From Myxococcus stipitatus (GTDB taxonomy: Bacteria; Myxococcota; Myxococcia; Myxococcales; Myxococcaceae): a DNA stretch of 64,000 nt. Shown piece by piece: positions 54,737 through 63,620 of this stretch. The stretch is taken from NCBI RefSeq assembly GCF_038561935.1, contig NZ_CP102770.1, forward strand, positions 2,108,001-2,172,000, written 5' to 3'. The stretch's first letter is position 1; every line of letters begins with the position of its first letter. The position numbers and the translations under genes were made by a program. The notes below the pieces were generated by a model. The model made no database searches, was not told the origin of the DNA, and saw nothing but the letters and a program-made list of their open reading frames with translations.

Positions 54737-55129
54737 ATGCCGAACCGAACCATTCCTGGCGCCGCCGCGGACCTGGAGTTCTCCAGTCGCCCCGGTGTCC
54801 CCATGGAGACGGCGCCACATCCGCTCGCGGGCGCGCGTGCTCCGATTCGATGGCAGCTCTCGGGGGTGCGGGTGTTCAAGCATGCGGGGCGTGCGCGGCT
54901 GCCTCCGGTATACGGCACCGCACAACCGCCCCGAGCGCTGAGCGGCCTGCTTCGGAGGGCGGCCTACGGGATACCCGACCACCGGGCCCGACACTGGATG
55001 TTGCTGCTCATGGCCGACCGTGTGGATGTCTGGGAGCACCGGCTCGCACGGGGGCTGCCCTGGGTGTTGCCCGCGATGGGAGTGCTCGTGGTGTCCGGGG
55101 TGGTGCGGAGGAAGTGGGCCCGGAGCTGA
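54737..55129 (+). CDS. Hypothetical protein with C-terminal hydrophobic helix
   Basis: 130 residues from ATG 54737 behind CAGGAGG. The N-terminal half (PGAAADLEFSSRPGVPMETA) is polar and proline-rich. The C-terminal end has one candidate helix (LPWVLPAMGVLVVSGVV) and a basic tail. No family is recognised. It sits directly downstream of the dehydrogenase in the same direction, suggesting cotranscription. The long open frame that extends upstream from it is a shadow of the dehydrogenase gene. Confidence 0.65.
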   Translation: MPNRTIPGAAADLEFSSRPGVPMETAPHPLAGARAPIRWQLSGVRVFKHAGRARLPPVYGTAQPPRALSGLLRRAAYGIPDHRARHWMLLLMADRVDVWEHRLARGLPWVLPAMGVLVVSGVVRRKWARS

Positions 55130-55250
55130 GGTGCGCGGGGGGCTGATGCATGCCTCGGGGTGGAGCGGACCCGGGTGTCGCCCCGCTGAGCACAGGTGAG
55201 GGTGTCGAGTCGAGGCGACTTCTGGGCGCGTTCTCTGTGAGGATCCGTCC

Positions 55251-57179
55251 ATGCCTCCCGCGAAGCCACCCTCGAGACGCTCCGCCGCGAAATCCGCCCC
55301 CCCGACACGGGCAACGTCGGGAGGAGGGAAGCCCGCCGCGGCTGCGAAAGGTGCGGATGCCGCCCGGAAGCAGGTGCCCGCGTCGGCGCCGAAGCAGGCC
55401 GCGAGCGCGGTAGCTCCGAAGGGGCAGGCGAAGCGGGGGGGCGCGCCTGTAGATGGGAGCGGGACGGAGAAGCCCGCGGCGAGTTCGCAAACGCAGCGGA
55501 AAGACGCTCATCCCGGTGCGGACGGACGGTCTCCGAAGGCCGCGTCCAAGACCACCGGAGGTGCGTCCGCCGCGAAGCGCGCGGCGAAGCGCGGGGGGGA
55601 GGAGCCGTCTCCGCGAAGCACTCCTCGCGTGCCCATCCAGGCTCCGGACGCACGCACTCCTCCGTCCCCGGTGAACGCGGGGGCCGAGCCCGCCATTGAG
55701 TCGCACGAGGCGCGGCCCTCGTTCGCCCCCGCGGCCCGGAAGCACACGCGGCCTCCGCTGGCTGCCGGCGCACTCGACGCGGACGTCCTCCCCATCTCCG
55801 CGCTCGCGCCCGTGCAAGGCACCTTCATGGGCGCCCCGTTGCTCCTCCACACGAGCCCCGAGACGATTCGCACCTCGGGCGTCATCGGGTCGACGATGGG
55901 CCGCGTGGTCCCCGGGAAGAGCGAGGGCGGCTACACCTTCTCCAGCCAGGCGCGCCTGTTCCTTCGCGCCGTCAATCGCGTCGGCGAGACGTTCACCGAG
56001 GACACCCACGGGCGCCGCATCCAGGCCTCGCCCCCCGAGGGCCCACAGCGCTGCTCCCTCGTCGTCCGGAACACCTCGGGCCGGCCCATCCATCTCGACA
56101 TCAAGGGCGGCCTCTTTTCCAAGTACCTCACGCCGCAGTTCCCTCGCGATGCTCGCGGCGAGCCCTTCAATCCGCACCACCAGGAGCCCCTCGACGAGGA
56201 CCTCACGGGACTTGTGTCCACGGAGCACGGCAAGTGGCCGGACCCTCGGGGCCTCTTCTTCCGAGGCCCCTCCGCGGTGCTCGCAGCGGGCCTGATGGAC
56301 TCACACCTGGACTCCCGCTCCGCACAGGAGCGAGAGGACCACCCGCTGCTCCGCGACGACCTCGACCTGTCCCATCTGGAGTCCGTGCGTCTGGGAACCC
56401 GCGGAACCTTCGAGGGACAGCTCACCGTGAAGCCCGGAGCGACTGCGCTCGTCCTGGAGGCACGCCATGAGAAGGGCGGCACGCTCAGCGCCCTCGTGAA
56501 CTTCACGGCCGTGGACGCGAAGGGACAGGTCGACTCCGGCGCACGCTTCCGCCTGGCGACGGTGTCCAGCCCGAGCTCCCTCACCGCCGATGAGCTCGGC
56601 GCCATCGCGAGAGGCGAGCACCCGCTGGCCACCAGCGGAGAGGGCGAATCACACCTCACCGTCGCCGCCTTTCCTCCCCTGCAAGGCGTGCTCGAGGCAG
56701 GGAGCACCTTCGTCGGTGGCCGCACCCTGCGCCTGTCTCGCGGCGACGTGGATGGAGACCTCGTCATGTCCCTGTCCCACGGACACGCGGGCACCGCGGC
56801 CGACGTGGGCGTCCTGACGCCGCCCCCCCGAAGCGAAGCGACGAGGACGCCCCGGACCTGCGACGGAGGCCGGGGCGTCTCGTACGAGCTGGCCTACACA
56901 CTGGAGAACCAGGCCCCCGAGCCGTGCGAGGTCGAGCTCCTGCTCACCTCGCCCCGGCTCCATCCCCAGGAACAGTTCTTCCCTCAAGCCGGCGTCCTGA
57001 ACCTCGCGATGAAGGTGGACGGCGAGCGCGTGGATGTCCGCGTCAACCAACGCGGAGAGGGCCGGGTGCTGGCGGTCCTCGAGCTACCGCCCGAGGGCCG
57101 CCGTCAGGTGCGCCTCGAGTGGACCCACGTGGGAGGCACCTTCCCTCCCGCGGGCCTCGAGTGGCGCGTGCGGCGCTGA
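55251..57179 (+). CDS. Large hypothetical protein with basic low-complexity N-terminus (DUF3370-like core)
   Basis: 642 residues from ATG 55251 (TGTGAGGATCC before it). The first 170 residues are Lys/Ala/Pro-rich low complexity (KPAAAAKGADAARKQVPA), with no signal peptide. The folded part starts near 175 with LPISALAPVQGTFMG and continues with APLLLHTSPETIRTSGVIGST, an N-terminus resembling DUF3370, a family of unknown function. Beta-rich sequence with many GTLS, GTFEG and DLVMSL strands follows to the end. A single gene, convergent with the secreted protein that follows; the stops are 7 bases apart. Function unknown. Confidence 0.78.
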   Translation: MPPAKPPSRRSAAKSAPPTRATSGGGKPAAAAKGADAARKQVPASAPKQAASAVAPKGQAKRGGAPVDGSGTEKPAASSQTQRKDAHPGADGRSPKAASKTTGGASAAKRAAKRGGEEPSPRSTPRVPIQAPDARTPPSPVNAGAEPAIESHEARPSFAPAARKHTRPPLAAGALDADVLPISALAPVQGTFMGAPLLLHTSPETIRTSGVIGSTMGRVVPGKSEGGYTFSSQARLFLRAVNRVGETFTEDTHGRRIQASPPEGPQRCSLVVRNTSGRPIHLDIKGGLFSKYLTPQFPRDARGEPFNPHHQEPLDEDLTGLVSTEHGKWPDPRGLFFRGPSAVLAAGLMDSHLDSRSAQEREDHPLLRDDLDLSHLESVRLGTRGTFEGQLTVKPGATALVLEARHEKGGTLSALVNFTAVDAKGQVDSGARFRLATVSSPSSLTADELGAIARGEHPLATSGEGESHLTVAAFPPLQGVLEAGSTFVGGRTLRLSRGDVDGDLVMSLSHGHAGTAADVGVLTPPPRSEATRTPRTCDGGRGVSYELAYTLENQAPEPCEVELLLTSPRLHPQEQFFPQAGVLNLAMKVDGERVDVRVNQRGEGRVLAVLELPPEGRRQVRLEWTHVGGTFPPAGLEWRVRR

Positions 57180-57186
57180 GCGGGGC

Positions 57187-57966
57187 TCACTCCGACCAGT
57201 CGCGCACGTTCACCATGCGCACGAAGCGCCGGTCCGTGCTCACCGCCGCGATGATGTAGCCCGCCGTGCTGCCCGACCCGCCACCGCCGCAGTACTCGCG
57301 GCAGTACCAACCCGCGATGTAGAGGCGGTTGCTGTTGCGCGAAATCTGCGAGATGAGCGCCAGCGCGCCGTCGACTTCATCGGGGCTGGCGGTGCCGCTC
57401 TCCATGCGCGCGGAGAGCTTCGCGACGACCTCGCGAGGAGTGGTGGGGAAGAAGTTCCGGACGTCGTGCTCCGGGAACACGGCGCGCGCCTTGTAGTTCA
57501 GCGTGAACTGGTTGGCCACGCCCTGCCCGTTGGGGATGTAGCCCTCCACGATGGTGGAGGCGTAGGCCAGGGGCCCGGAGGCGCCGTACAGCTCCGCGGG
57601 CGTCTGCGGCATCGGCTCCAGCCACAGCGGCGCATACGTCGTCGCGCCGTCGTTCAGCTCGTGGAAATCAATCAGGTACTTCTTCGCGGACGCGGTGACG
57701 CCCACGTTGAACGGCAGGTCGTTGATGCGGTCGCCCAGGTAGGTCCGCTCGGCGGCGTCCACCACGCTGTCGTCGTAGAGGAAGTGGTCGACGGCGGAGG
57801 CCATCTCCGAACGGAGGATGGTGGTGCCTCCGGGGCTCGCCGCCGTCCGAGCCGTTGCAATCGCCGCGTTGAAGGCGGGGATGGTGGTGCTGCTACCTGC
57901 GAACGCCACGGGCGCGGCCAACAGCACGGCACCACCCACGAGAGACTTCACGAACGAGGAGGACAT
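57187..57966 (-). CDS. Secreted hypothetical protein
   Basis: 259 residues from ATG 57966, with GAGAGGTG before it. Signal peptide MSSSFVKSLVGGAVLLAAPVAFAGS. The mature protein has DHFLYDDSVVDAAERTYLGDRIN near 60-82 and a cysteine-containing loop YCREYCGGGGSGS near 219-231 that may form a disulphide turn. No enzymatic motif. It occurs as a single minus-strand gene between two unrelated genes. Confidence 0.8.
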   Translation of the reverse strand: MSSSFVKSLVGGAVLLAAPVAFAGSSTTIPAFNAAIATARTAASPGGTTILRSEMASAVDHFLYDDSVVDAAERTYLGDRINDLPFNVGVTASAKKYLIDFHELNDGATTYAPLWLEPMPQTPAELYGASGPLAYASTIVEGYIPNGQGVANQFTLNYKARAVFPEHDVRNFFPTTPREVVAKLSARMESGTASPDEVDGALALISQISRNSNRLYIAGWYCREYCGGGGSGSTAGYIIAAVSTDRRFVRMVNVRDWSE

Positions 57967-58083
57967 GCGGAGCACCTCTCACGGGAGTCGCCTCCCGCGA
58001 AGTTGGAGGAAGGACTGCGCGTCGCCACTTAGCAGTCGTGCCTGACATGCCGCATGCGTCACGCGGACGTGACGAACGATCAC

Positions 58084-59358
58084 TCATCCACTCGTGGATG
58101 CGAGCGCCATGGGACGGGCCTGTTGCCGCCGCATCGGAATCAGCAGCATGAGGAAGGCCACGGACAACGCCGCCCCCAACAGGAACACCGGCGCGTATCC
58201 CCACCCGAGCCCATGCGTCGAATCCGCGAGCCACCCCGCGAGCGGGCCCGCGGGCGCCTTGCCCCAGACCTCGATGCTGGCCAGTAGCGTGTAGTGCGTC
58301 GCGCCGATGCTCCGGTCCACGCGCGACATCATGAACGCGAACATCACCGTCGTGAGCGCGCCACCCACCAGCTCCTCCGCGAGCGTCACGCCGATGACTC
58401 CCGCGTCACTCACCCCATGGCTCGCGAGCCACCACCGCCCCATCAGCGGCAACACGCGCAGCGACGCGGTGAGCGCCAGCGCCCCCAACATGGGCAGGCG
58501 CATGGCGAGCACTCCTCCCGCGATGGAGCCGGCGATGGACGCCACGTTGCCCCACGTCCCCACCCACTGGCCGATGCGCCACGCGGGAATGCCCGCGTCG
58601 ACGAGGAAGGGCTTGTAGAGGACGTCCGCCATCGTCTCGCCCAGCTTGTACGTGCCGATGAAGAGCAACAGCCAGCCGACACCCGGGCTCGTCACCAACG
58701 CCCGGATGCGCTCCCACCACTGCGCCCAGCTCAAGCGCGCCGCGGCCTTCTCGGATGGGGACGCGGAGGAGGACTCACGCGGTGGCACCTCGCGCGCGAG
58801 GAGCGTGACGACGAAGGCGACGGCGCACAGCGCGCCCATGGAGAGGAACAGGCCCGACCAGCCCAGGTACTTGCTGGCCCAGACCAGCAGCCCCCCTCCG
58901 GTGAGCATGCCCAGCTTGTAGCCCACCACCTGCACGGAGTTGCCGAGCCCCAGCTCCTCCGGACGCAGCAGGTCCACCGCGAGCCCATCCACCGCGATGT
59001 CCTGCGTCGCCGCGAAGAGGTTCATCACCAGGATGAGCCCCAGCAGCAGCCGCAGCGAGCCTCCCTCCGACGCGAGCAGCCCCGCCGCGACACACGTCAG
59101 CGTCAGGCCCGCCTGCATCGGGAGAATCCACGAGCGGCGGCGCCCCAGGCGCGAGGAGTGGTAGCGGTCCACCAGCGGCGCCCACAGGGCCTTGAGTCCC
59201 CACGGCAGCGCGAGGACTCCGACGAAGCCCAGCGTGGTGAGCGACACGCCTCGCTCGCGCAGGTAGACGGGGAGCGCGGTGGCCTGGAATCCGAACGGCA
59301 TCCCCTGCACGAAGTAGAGGACGCCGAGCAGCGCGAGCCGGGAGGAGGGCAGTCTCAT
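58084..59358 (-). CDS. MFS transporter (AmpG/acetyl-CoA-transporter-like)
   Basis: 424 residues from ATG 59358. Twelve hydrophobic helices, starting LALLGVLYFVQGMPFGFQ with the FVQGMPFG motif seen in AmpG permeases. DRYHSSRLGRRRSW near 74-87 is the conserved MFS A-loop. QDIAVDGLAVDLL near 128-140 is also typical of AmpG. AmpG carries muropeptides from the cell wall for recycling; other members carry different compounds, and no beta-lactamase or recycling gene lies next to it. The next gene on the same strand ends 50 bases upstream. Confidence 0.88.
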   Translation of the reverse strand: MRLPSSRLALLGVLYFVQGMPFGFQATALPVYLRERGVSLTTLGFVGVLALPWGLKALWAPLVDRYHSSRLGRRRSWILPMQAGLTLTCVAAGLLASEGGSLRLLLGLILVMNLFAATQDIAVDGLAVDLLRPEELGLGNSVQVVGYKLGMLTGGGLLVWASKYLGWSGLFLSMGALCAVAFVVTLLAREVPPRESSSASPSEKAAARLSWAQWWERIRALVTSPGVGWLLLFIGTYKLGETMADVLYKPFLVDAGIPAWRIGQWVGTWGNVASIAGSIAGGVLAMRLPMLGALALTASLRVLPLMGRWWLASHGVSDAGVIGVTLAEELVGGALTTVMFAFMMSRVDRSIGATHYTLLASIEVWGKAPAGPLAGWLADSTHGLGWGYAPVFLLGAALSVAFLMLLIPMRRQQARPMALASTSG

Positions 59359-59407
59359 GTGCGCCCCAGCATAGAGCTTCTGGCCGGGGCGCACCGGACG
59401 GCGCGAG

Positions 59408-60676
59408 TCAGACGCGGCTGTGCTGGAGCACCATGGCCTCCAGCCGGCCGAGGGCCTTCTCCAGCACCTCCATGGACGGGCCGAAGGACAGGCGCACGTA
59501 GCTGCGGAAGCGCGAGGGCCGGGCGCGGCGCTTGCCCGGGTTCACGTCGAAGAACTCGCCGGGCACGGTGATGATCTTGTGCTCCAGCGCCGCGCGGAAG
59601 AAGCCCATGCCGTCGTTGAGCGGCGCGGGCAGGCCGGACACGTTGCCCCAGACGTAGAACGTCCCGTCCGGCGCCCGGTCCGTGCGGATGCCCAGCCGCT
59701 CCAGCCGCGAGTGGAAGCGGTCGCGCTTCTCGCGGAACGCGCTGTGGATGGCCAGCGTCTCCGCCACCACCGGCTCCTCCTGGAGCATCGGAATGGCCGC
59801 GCGCTGCAAGGGCCGGCTGCCACCGCCGTCCAGGAAGCTGCCCGCGCTGGAGACGGCCTCAATCACCTGCTTGGGCCCCACCGTCCACGTCATGCGCCAA
59901 CCCGGGTAGCGCCAGTTCTTGGTGAAGCCGTCGAACATGACGACCGGGTCGCGGTTCACGTCCTCGACGTAGCGCGCGGCGCTCTCCACGGGCAGGTGCC
60001 CGGGGCGGCCCGTCCAGATGTAGTGCGAATAGAACTCGTCGATGAGCAGCACGCACTCCTGCTCGCGTGCGACGCCCACCCAGCGGGCCATCTCCTCGCC
60101 GTGCACCAGCTTGCCGGTGGGGTTGCACGGGTTGGAGAAGAGCAGCGCGGAGAGGCCGCGGCCCTGCACCTCGCGGCGCAGGTCCTCGTGGGTGAAGGCG
60201 TAGCCGCGCTCACCCTCCAGGAGGATGGGGATGGCGGTGAACGCCTTGAAGACGTCCAGCAGCTCCTCGTAGGCCGTGTAGTCGGGCAGGAAGTGGCCCA
60301 GGTTGATGCTGCCCAGGCTCGCCGCCGCGCGCGTGAGGGCCGCGCGTCCTCCGCCCGACAGGCACACGTTCTCCGCGCTGTACTGGCTGGGCATGCCCCG
60401 GCGGTAGATGCGGTTGTAGAGGCTGGCGATGGCCTCTCGCACGTCCCAGAGGCCCGCGACGGGGGCGTACTCCATGTCCGCCACGTCGATGTTCACCGTG
60501 TTCAGCCGGGGTGGGGCGCCCGGCAGGTCTCCCGTCTCCGGCTGCCCCTGGCCCAGGTTGCACCAGTCGGGGTCGCTGGAACGGTAGCCTCGGCGCGTGG
60601 CCTCGGCGGTGACGTAGATGACGCCCGTGCGCGGCACGGAGCGGAATGCGGGAATCGTCGTGACGTCGTCGCTCAC
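59408..60676 (-). CDS. Class I/II PLP-dependent aminotransferase
   Basis: 422 residues from GTG 60676. Fold-type I signatures: SNPCNPTGKLVHGEEM near 182-197, IDEFYSHYIW near 215-224 (the aspartate pairs with the pyridine nitrogen) and the Schiff-base lysine in FDGFTKNWRYPGWRM near 249-263. The C-terminal arginine binding the substrate carboxylate lies in the SYVRLSFG segment near 400. It resembles aspartate/aromatic aminotransferases; exact substrate not known. Possibly cotranscribed with the AmpG-like gene. Confidence 0.93.
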   Translation of the reverse strand: MSDDVTTIPAFRSVPRTGVIYVTAEATRRGYRSSDPDWCNLGQGQPETGDLPGAPPRLNTVNIDVADMEYAPVAGLWDVREAIASLYNRIYRRGMPSQYSAENVCLSGGGRAALTRAAASLGSINLGHFLPDYTAYEELLDVFKAFTAIPILLEGERGYAFTHEDLRREVQGRGLSALLFSNPCNPTGKLVHGEEMARWVGVAREQECVLLIDEFYSHYIWTGRPGHLPVESAARYVEDVNRDPVVMFDGFTKNWRYPGWRMTWTVGPKQVIEAVSSAGSFLDGGGSRPLQRAAIPMLQEEPVVAETLAIHSAFREKRDRFHSRLERLGIRTDRAPDGTFYVWGNVSGLPAPLNDGMGFFRAALEHKIITVPGEFFDVNPGKRRARPSRFRSYVRLSFGPSMEVLEKALGRLEAMVLQHSRV

Positions 60677-60719
60677 GGGGCCGCACCCTAGCGGAAAGCC
60701 GGGGCGCGTGTACTCCGCG

Positions 60720-61532
60720 CTAACGGACGATGGGCACCGTCACGGATTTGTGGTCATCCACCGTCAGCTTCACCTTGCCCACTCGCCACAGGCTCGGCTG
60801 GAAGCTCGCCTCGACGGAGTGTCCGTCCACCGTCTGCAACGCGAGCGTGCCTTCCTTGGGCAGGAACTCGCCCACCTCGTACTGGAGGGCCGTGAAGGTG
60901 AGCCGATCCACCCGCCCATCGGGGATGACCAGCGCGCCCTGGCCGTCGAGAACCAGCGTGGAGCCCCCCAGGAGCGGGAGCCCCGGACGATGGGTCACCT
61001 GGACGTCCAGCTGAATCCCGTGGCCCGGCTGTCCAGGCACCGCGGTGTACACCTGGGCCCAGACGCTCGTCTGGTCCCCGCAGGTGCCGTAGCCCGTCGC
61101 GACGTCCAGCGGCTGTCCGTCGACCTCCAGCTGGCGAAGGCTCGCCTCGACCTCCATCCGGTCCTCGCCGCCGCGATACTGGATGACGGCGCGGCCGGTG
61201 AACTTCAGCCCGTGGATGTCGCAGCCGCGCTCTGCGAACGTGAGCACCACCGCGTCCGTCACCGCGTCCACCCGCTCCACGCTCGTGGTGACACACGACA
61301 GCCGCGTGCGCACGTCCACCGCCGCGACATCCAGGAAGGAGCGACGCGGCTCGCCGCACGTGTACACGGGCATCACCCCCAACACCTCCAGCGCGCTGCG
61401 CGCCAGATGGCCCGCCGCCGCCGCGCGCTCGACACGCGCCTTGGCGGACTCGACGAGCTCATCAGGGGGGACGTCATTCTCGCCACACGCGGCGACGAGG
61501 AGGACCAGGGACAGTGCGAGGACGGGGCGCAT
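60720..61532 (-). CDS. Hypothetical lipoprotein
   Basis: 270 residues with MRPVLALSLVLLVAAC as lipoprotein signal (lipobox VAAC) and an AAGGAG ribosome-binding site. The mature protein has four cysteines (YTCGEP, LSCVTT, RGCDIHG, GTCGDQ), probably two disulphides, and repeated beta-strands to the end (VTHRPGLPLLGGSTLVLDG). No domain recognised. Upstream is a 185-base gap to dps. Confidence 0.85.
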   Translation of the reverse strand: MRPVLALSLVLLVAACGENDVPPDELVESAKARVERAAAAGHLARSALEVLGVMPVYTCGEPRRSFLDVAAVDVRTRLSCVTTSVERVDAVTDAVVLTFAERGCDIHGLKFTGRAVIQYRGGEDRMEVEASLRQLEVDGQPLDVATGYGTCGDQTSVWAQVYTAVPGQPGHGIQLDVQVTHRPGLPLLGGSTLVLDGQGALVIPDGRVDRLTFTALQYEVGEFLPKEGTLALQTVDGHSVEASFQPSLWRVGKVKLTVDDHKSVTVPIVR

Positions 61533-61669
61533 CGAGGGGCTCCTTCGAGAGCAGGCCCCACCGTGCCTTCACGATGGGGACGGGAGCCCGTACAGCAACC
61601 CTCGTGCCCCACTCAACCTCGCGAAAACAAAGGCGCTTCACCTTGCTGCCTGCCCCCTCGGGACGTGCA

Positions 61670-61691
61670 GCGCCGTGCACACTCACGGCGC
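61670..61691 (-). terminator. Hairpin downstream of dps
   Basis: Exact 8-bp inverted repeat GCGCCGTG/CACGGCGC with a 6-base loop, 27 bases after the dps stop. No U tract follows on the minus strand, so it may be a Rho-dependent end or RNA-stabilising structure. Confidence 0.4.
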
Positions 61692-61717
61692 GCCTGTCCC
61701 GGGTGCCGCATGACGCG

Positions 61718-62194
61718 TCAGCCTTCCAGTGACGCGCGCAGGAACCACGCGTGCTTCTCGAACTCCACGATGATGCCGGTGGCCAGGTCCTCGGAGTCCG
61801 CGTCATCCACCTCGACGAAGAGCTTGCGGCTCTCGCGCAGGCCGTCCAGGTAGACCTCGATGCGCTCGGCCAGGAGCTTCACGTGCTCCAAATCGCGGGT
61901 CGTCTCCTGCGGATACTCGGGCAGGCGGCTTGCCTTGCCGACATGGCGGCTGGTGCCGTACGCCTTGGCGCCCAGCGTCACCGCGCGCTCGGCGATGGAG
62001 TCGTTGTGGTTGGCCAGGCTCACCGCGAAGGTCTCGAACAGCGGGTGCAGCGAAGCGAACTGCGGGCCCTTGATGTTCCAGTGGGCCACCTTGATTTGCG
62101 AGTGCAGGTCGAGGCCGTCCGCGAGCCGCGCGTTGAGCGAGTCGGCGATGGTTGCGCGGGTCTTCTCGGGGAGGGGGCTGGGGCTCTTGTACAT
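61718..62194 (-). CDS. dps: Dps-family DNA-binding ferritin-like protein
   Basis: 158 residues, normal for Dps. The di-iron site at the dimer interface is formed by residues of KVAHWNIKGPQFASLHPLFE near 35-54 (His and Asp/Glu). LANHNDSIAERAVTLGAKA continues the helix bundle and the C-terminus carries FEKHAWFLRASL. Dps oxidises ferrous iron with peroxide and stores it, protecting DNA. Gene order ahpC-ahpD-dps on one strand makes a peroxide-defence module. A terminator-like hairpin after ahpD suggests dps also has its own promoter. Confidence 0.94.
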   Translation of the reverse strand: MYKSPSPLPEKTRATIADSLNARLADGLDLHSQIKVAHWNIKGPQFASLHPLFETFAVSLANHNDSIAERAVTLGAKAYGTSRHVGKASRLPEYPQETTRDLEHVKLLAERIEVYLDGLRESRKLFVEVDDADSEDLATGIIVEFEKHAWFLRASLEG

Positions 62195-62249
62195 GGTGTG
62201 TTCCTTTCGTTCTTAGCGTCGTGACATTCATTCAGATGCACGACGCCGG

Positions 62250-62287
62250 AAAACGGAGCGCCCTCCGGCGTTTCCACCGGAGGGCGC
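62250..62287 (-). terminator. Terminator after ahpD
   Basis: Perfect 11-bp stem GCGCCCTCCGG (62258-62268) / CCGGAGGGCGC (62277-62287) with an 8-base loop. On the minus strand it is followed by TCCGTTTTCC. It separates ahpCD from dps. Confidence 0.7.
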
Positions 62288-62320
62288 GGGTGAAGCACAG
62301 GTGACTCGCGGACGGGAGGC

Positions 62321-62845
62321 CTACGACTCCAGGCCCACCGCGGCGGCGTGGATGACCGCCGCGATGCGGACCGCGTCGTGCACCTGGTCCTCGGAGAGGC
62401 CGCCCTCGAGGACGACCTTCTCGTGGGACTGCATGCACATCTCGCAGCCGTTGATGGCGCTCACCGCGAGGCAGACCAGCTCGAAGTCCACCTTGTTGGT
62501 CAGCACCTGCGCGAGCCTGTTCATCCGCAGTCCGGCGCGCTTGGTCGAGTACGACTCTTTCCCGATCATGTGCCGGAAGCGGTAGTAGACGTTGTTCATC
62601 GCCATCAGCGAGGCGGCGGCGCGCGCATCCTCGATGACGGGCTCGGGGTTCGCGAGTGCCTTCCGCGCCTCGTTGAGCATCGCCTCCTTCAGCCGCTCGT
62701 TGCGAACGGCGAAGGCAGAAGCGACGGCCACACACCAACGCTGCTCCGGCGTGAGGCTTCCACCCTCCAGCACCGACTGGAGGTTGAGGCGGGTGTCCTT
62801 GTGGGCGTCCGCGAGTTCAGAGCGGACGACTTCGAGCGAGGCCAT
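62321..62845 (-). CDS. ahpD: Alkylhydroperoxidase AhpD
   Basis: 174 residues. The redox centre CEMCMQSHEK (C-x2-C then H) near 131-140 matches AhpD, which reduces AhpC. LTPEQRWCVAVASAFAVRNERLKEAM and NVYYRFRHMI are typical helices of the CMD/AhpD fold. Only 6 bases separate it from the ahpC stop, so the two form one operon. Terminated by the hairpin at 62250-62287. Confidence 0.94.
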   Translation of the reverse strand: MASLEVVRSELADAHKDTRLNLQSVLEGGSLTPEQRWCVAVASAFAVRNERLKEAMLNEARKALANPEPVIEDARAAASLMAMNNVYYRFRHMIGKESYSTKRAGLRMNRLAQVLTNKVDFELVCLAVSAINGCEMCMQSHEKVVLEGGLSEDQVHDAVRIAAVIHAAAVGLES

Positions 62846-62851
62846 GGTGGA

Positions 62852-63406
62852 TTACCCCGCCTTCGCCAGCTTCTGGGTCAGGGTCTCCTCACCCTTGTTC
62901 CAGTTGCAGGGGCACAGCTCGTCCGTCTGGAGCGCGTCCAGCGTGCGGACGGTCTCGGAGACGTTGCGGCCGACGGAGAGGTCGTTCACGGACACGTGGC
63001 GGATGATGCCGTCCGGGTCGATGATGAAGGTCGCGCGCAGCGCCACGCCCTCCTGCTTGTGCAGGATGCCCAGCGCGCTGCACAGGTCGTGCTTCACGTC
63101 CGCCAGCATGGGGAAGGGCAGGTTCTTCAGGTCCGGGTGGTGCGTGCGCCACGCGTGGTGCACGAACTCGCTGTCGGTGCTCAGGCCCAGCACCTGCGCG
63201 TCGCGGTCGTTGAACTCCTTGTTCTTCTTGCCGAACTCCGCGATCTCCGTCGGGCAGATGAACGTGAAGTCCTTCGGCCAGGCAAACAGGACGATCCACT
63301 TGCCCTTGTAGGACTCGTTCGTGATGTCCTGGAACTCCTTGCCCTTCTCCAGGCTCACGGTGGCCTTGACCTTGAAGTTCGGAAGCTTGTCGCCAACGGT
63401 CAACAT
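62852..63406 (-). CDS. ahpC: Peroxiredoxin AhpC
   Basis: 184 residues from ATG 63406 behind AAGGAG. The peroxidatic cysteine lies in DFTFICPTE (residue 51) and the resolving cysteine in DELCPCNW near 166. It is a 2-Cys peroxiredoxin that reduces hydrogen peroxide and organic hydroperoxides, with AhpD as reductant. Longer open frames upstream are not needed. A sigma-54-type promoter at 63474-63488 and an inverted repeat further upstream suggest activation by the divergent regulator. Confidence 0.95.
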   Translation of the reverse strand: MLTVGDKLPNFKVKATVSLEKGKEFQDITNESYKGKWIVLFAWPKDFTFICPTEIAEFGKKNKEFNDRDAQVLGLSTDSEFVHHAWRTHHPDLKNLPFPMLADVKHDLCSALGILHKQEGVALRATFIIDPDGIIRHVSVNDLSVGRNVSETVRTLDALQTDELCPCNWNKGEETLTQKLAKAG

Positions 63407-63473
63407 GTCTACTGCTCCTTGGGTTGAGGGGCCGGGGGGGCCCCTGGGAAGGTGTCCGATGCCACTGCCTACA

Positions 63474-63488
63474 GCAGACCTCGTGCCA
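63474..63488 (-). promoter_or_regulatory. Sigma-54-type (-24/-12) promoter for ahpC
   Basis: On the minus strand TGGCACGAGGTCTGC: GG at -24 (63486-63487) and GC at -12 (63474-63475) with the exact required 10-base spacing; it differs from TGGCAC-N5-TTGC by one base. The expected transcript start is about 56 bases before the ahpC ATG. Confidence 0.7.
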
Positions 63489-63562
63489 GCCATTCCACTT
63501 CAATGATTCCAGGGGCTTGACTTCATCCCCCATCTGGCCGGTGCCGCCGGGACGGTGAATAA

Positions 63563-63596
63563 CGAAATCTCGGTGACGGCCGCCACTGCAATTTCG
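63563..63596. promoter_or_regulatory. Inverted repeat, likely enhancer site for ahpC
   Basis: Half-sites CGAAATCTCGGTG (63563-63575) and CACTGCAATTTCG (63584-63596) are inverted copies with 10 of 13 bases matching. They lie 75-110 bases upstream of the -24 element and 25 bases before the divergent regulator start, the usual spacing for a sigma-54 activator binding site and possible autoregulation. Confidence 0.6.
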
Positions 63597-63620
63597 GTGG
63601 AACGCTATTATTCATGCGGC

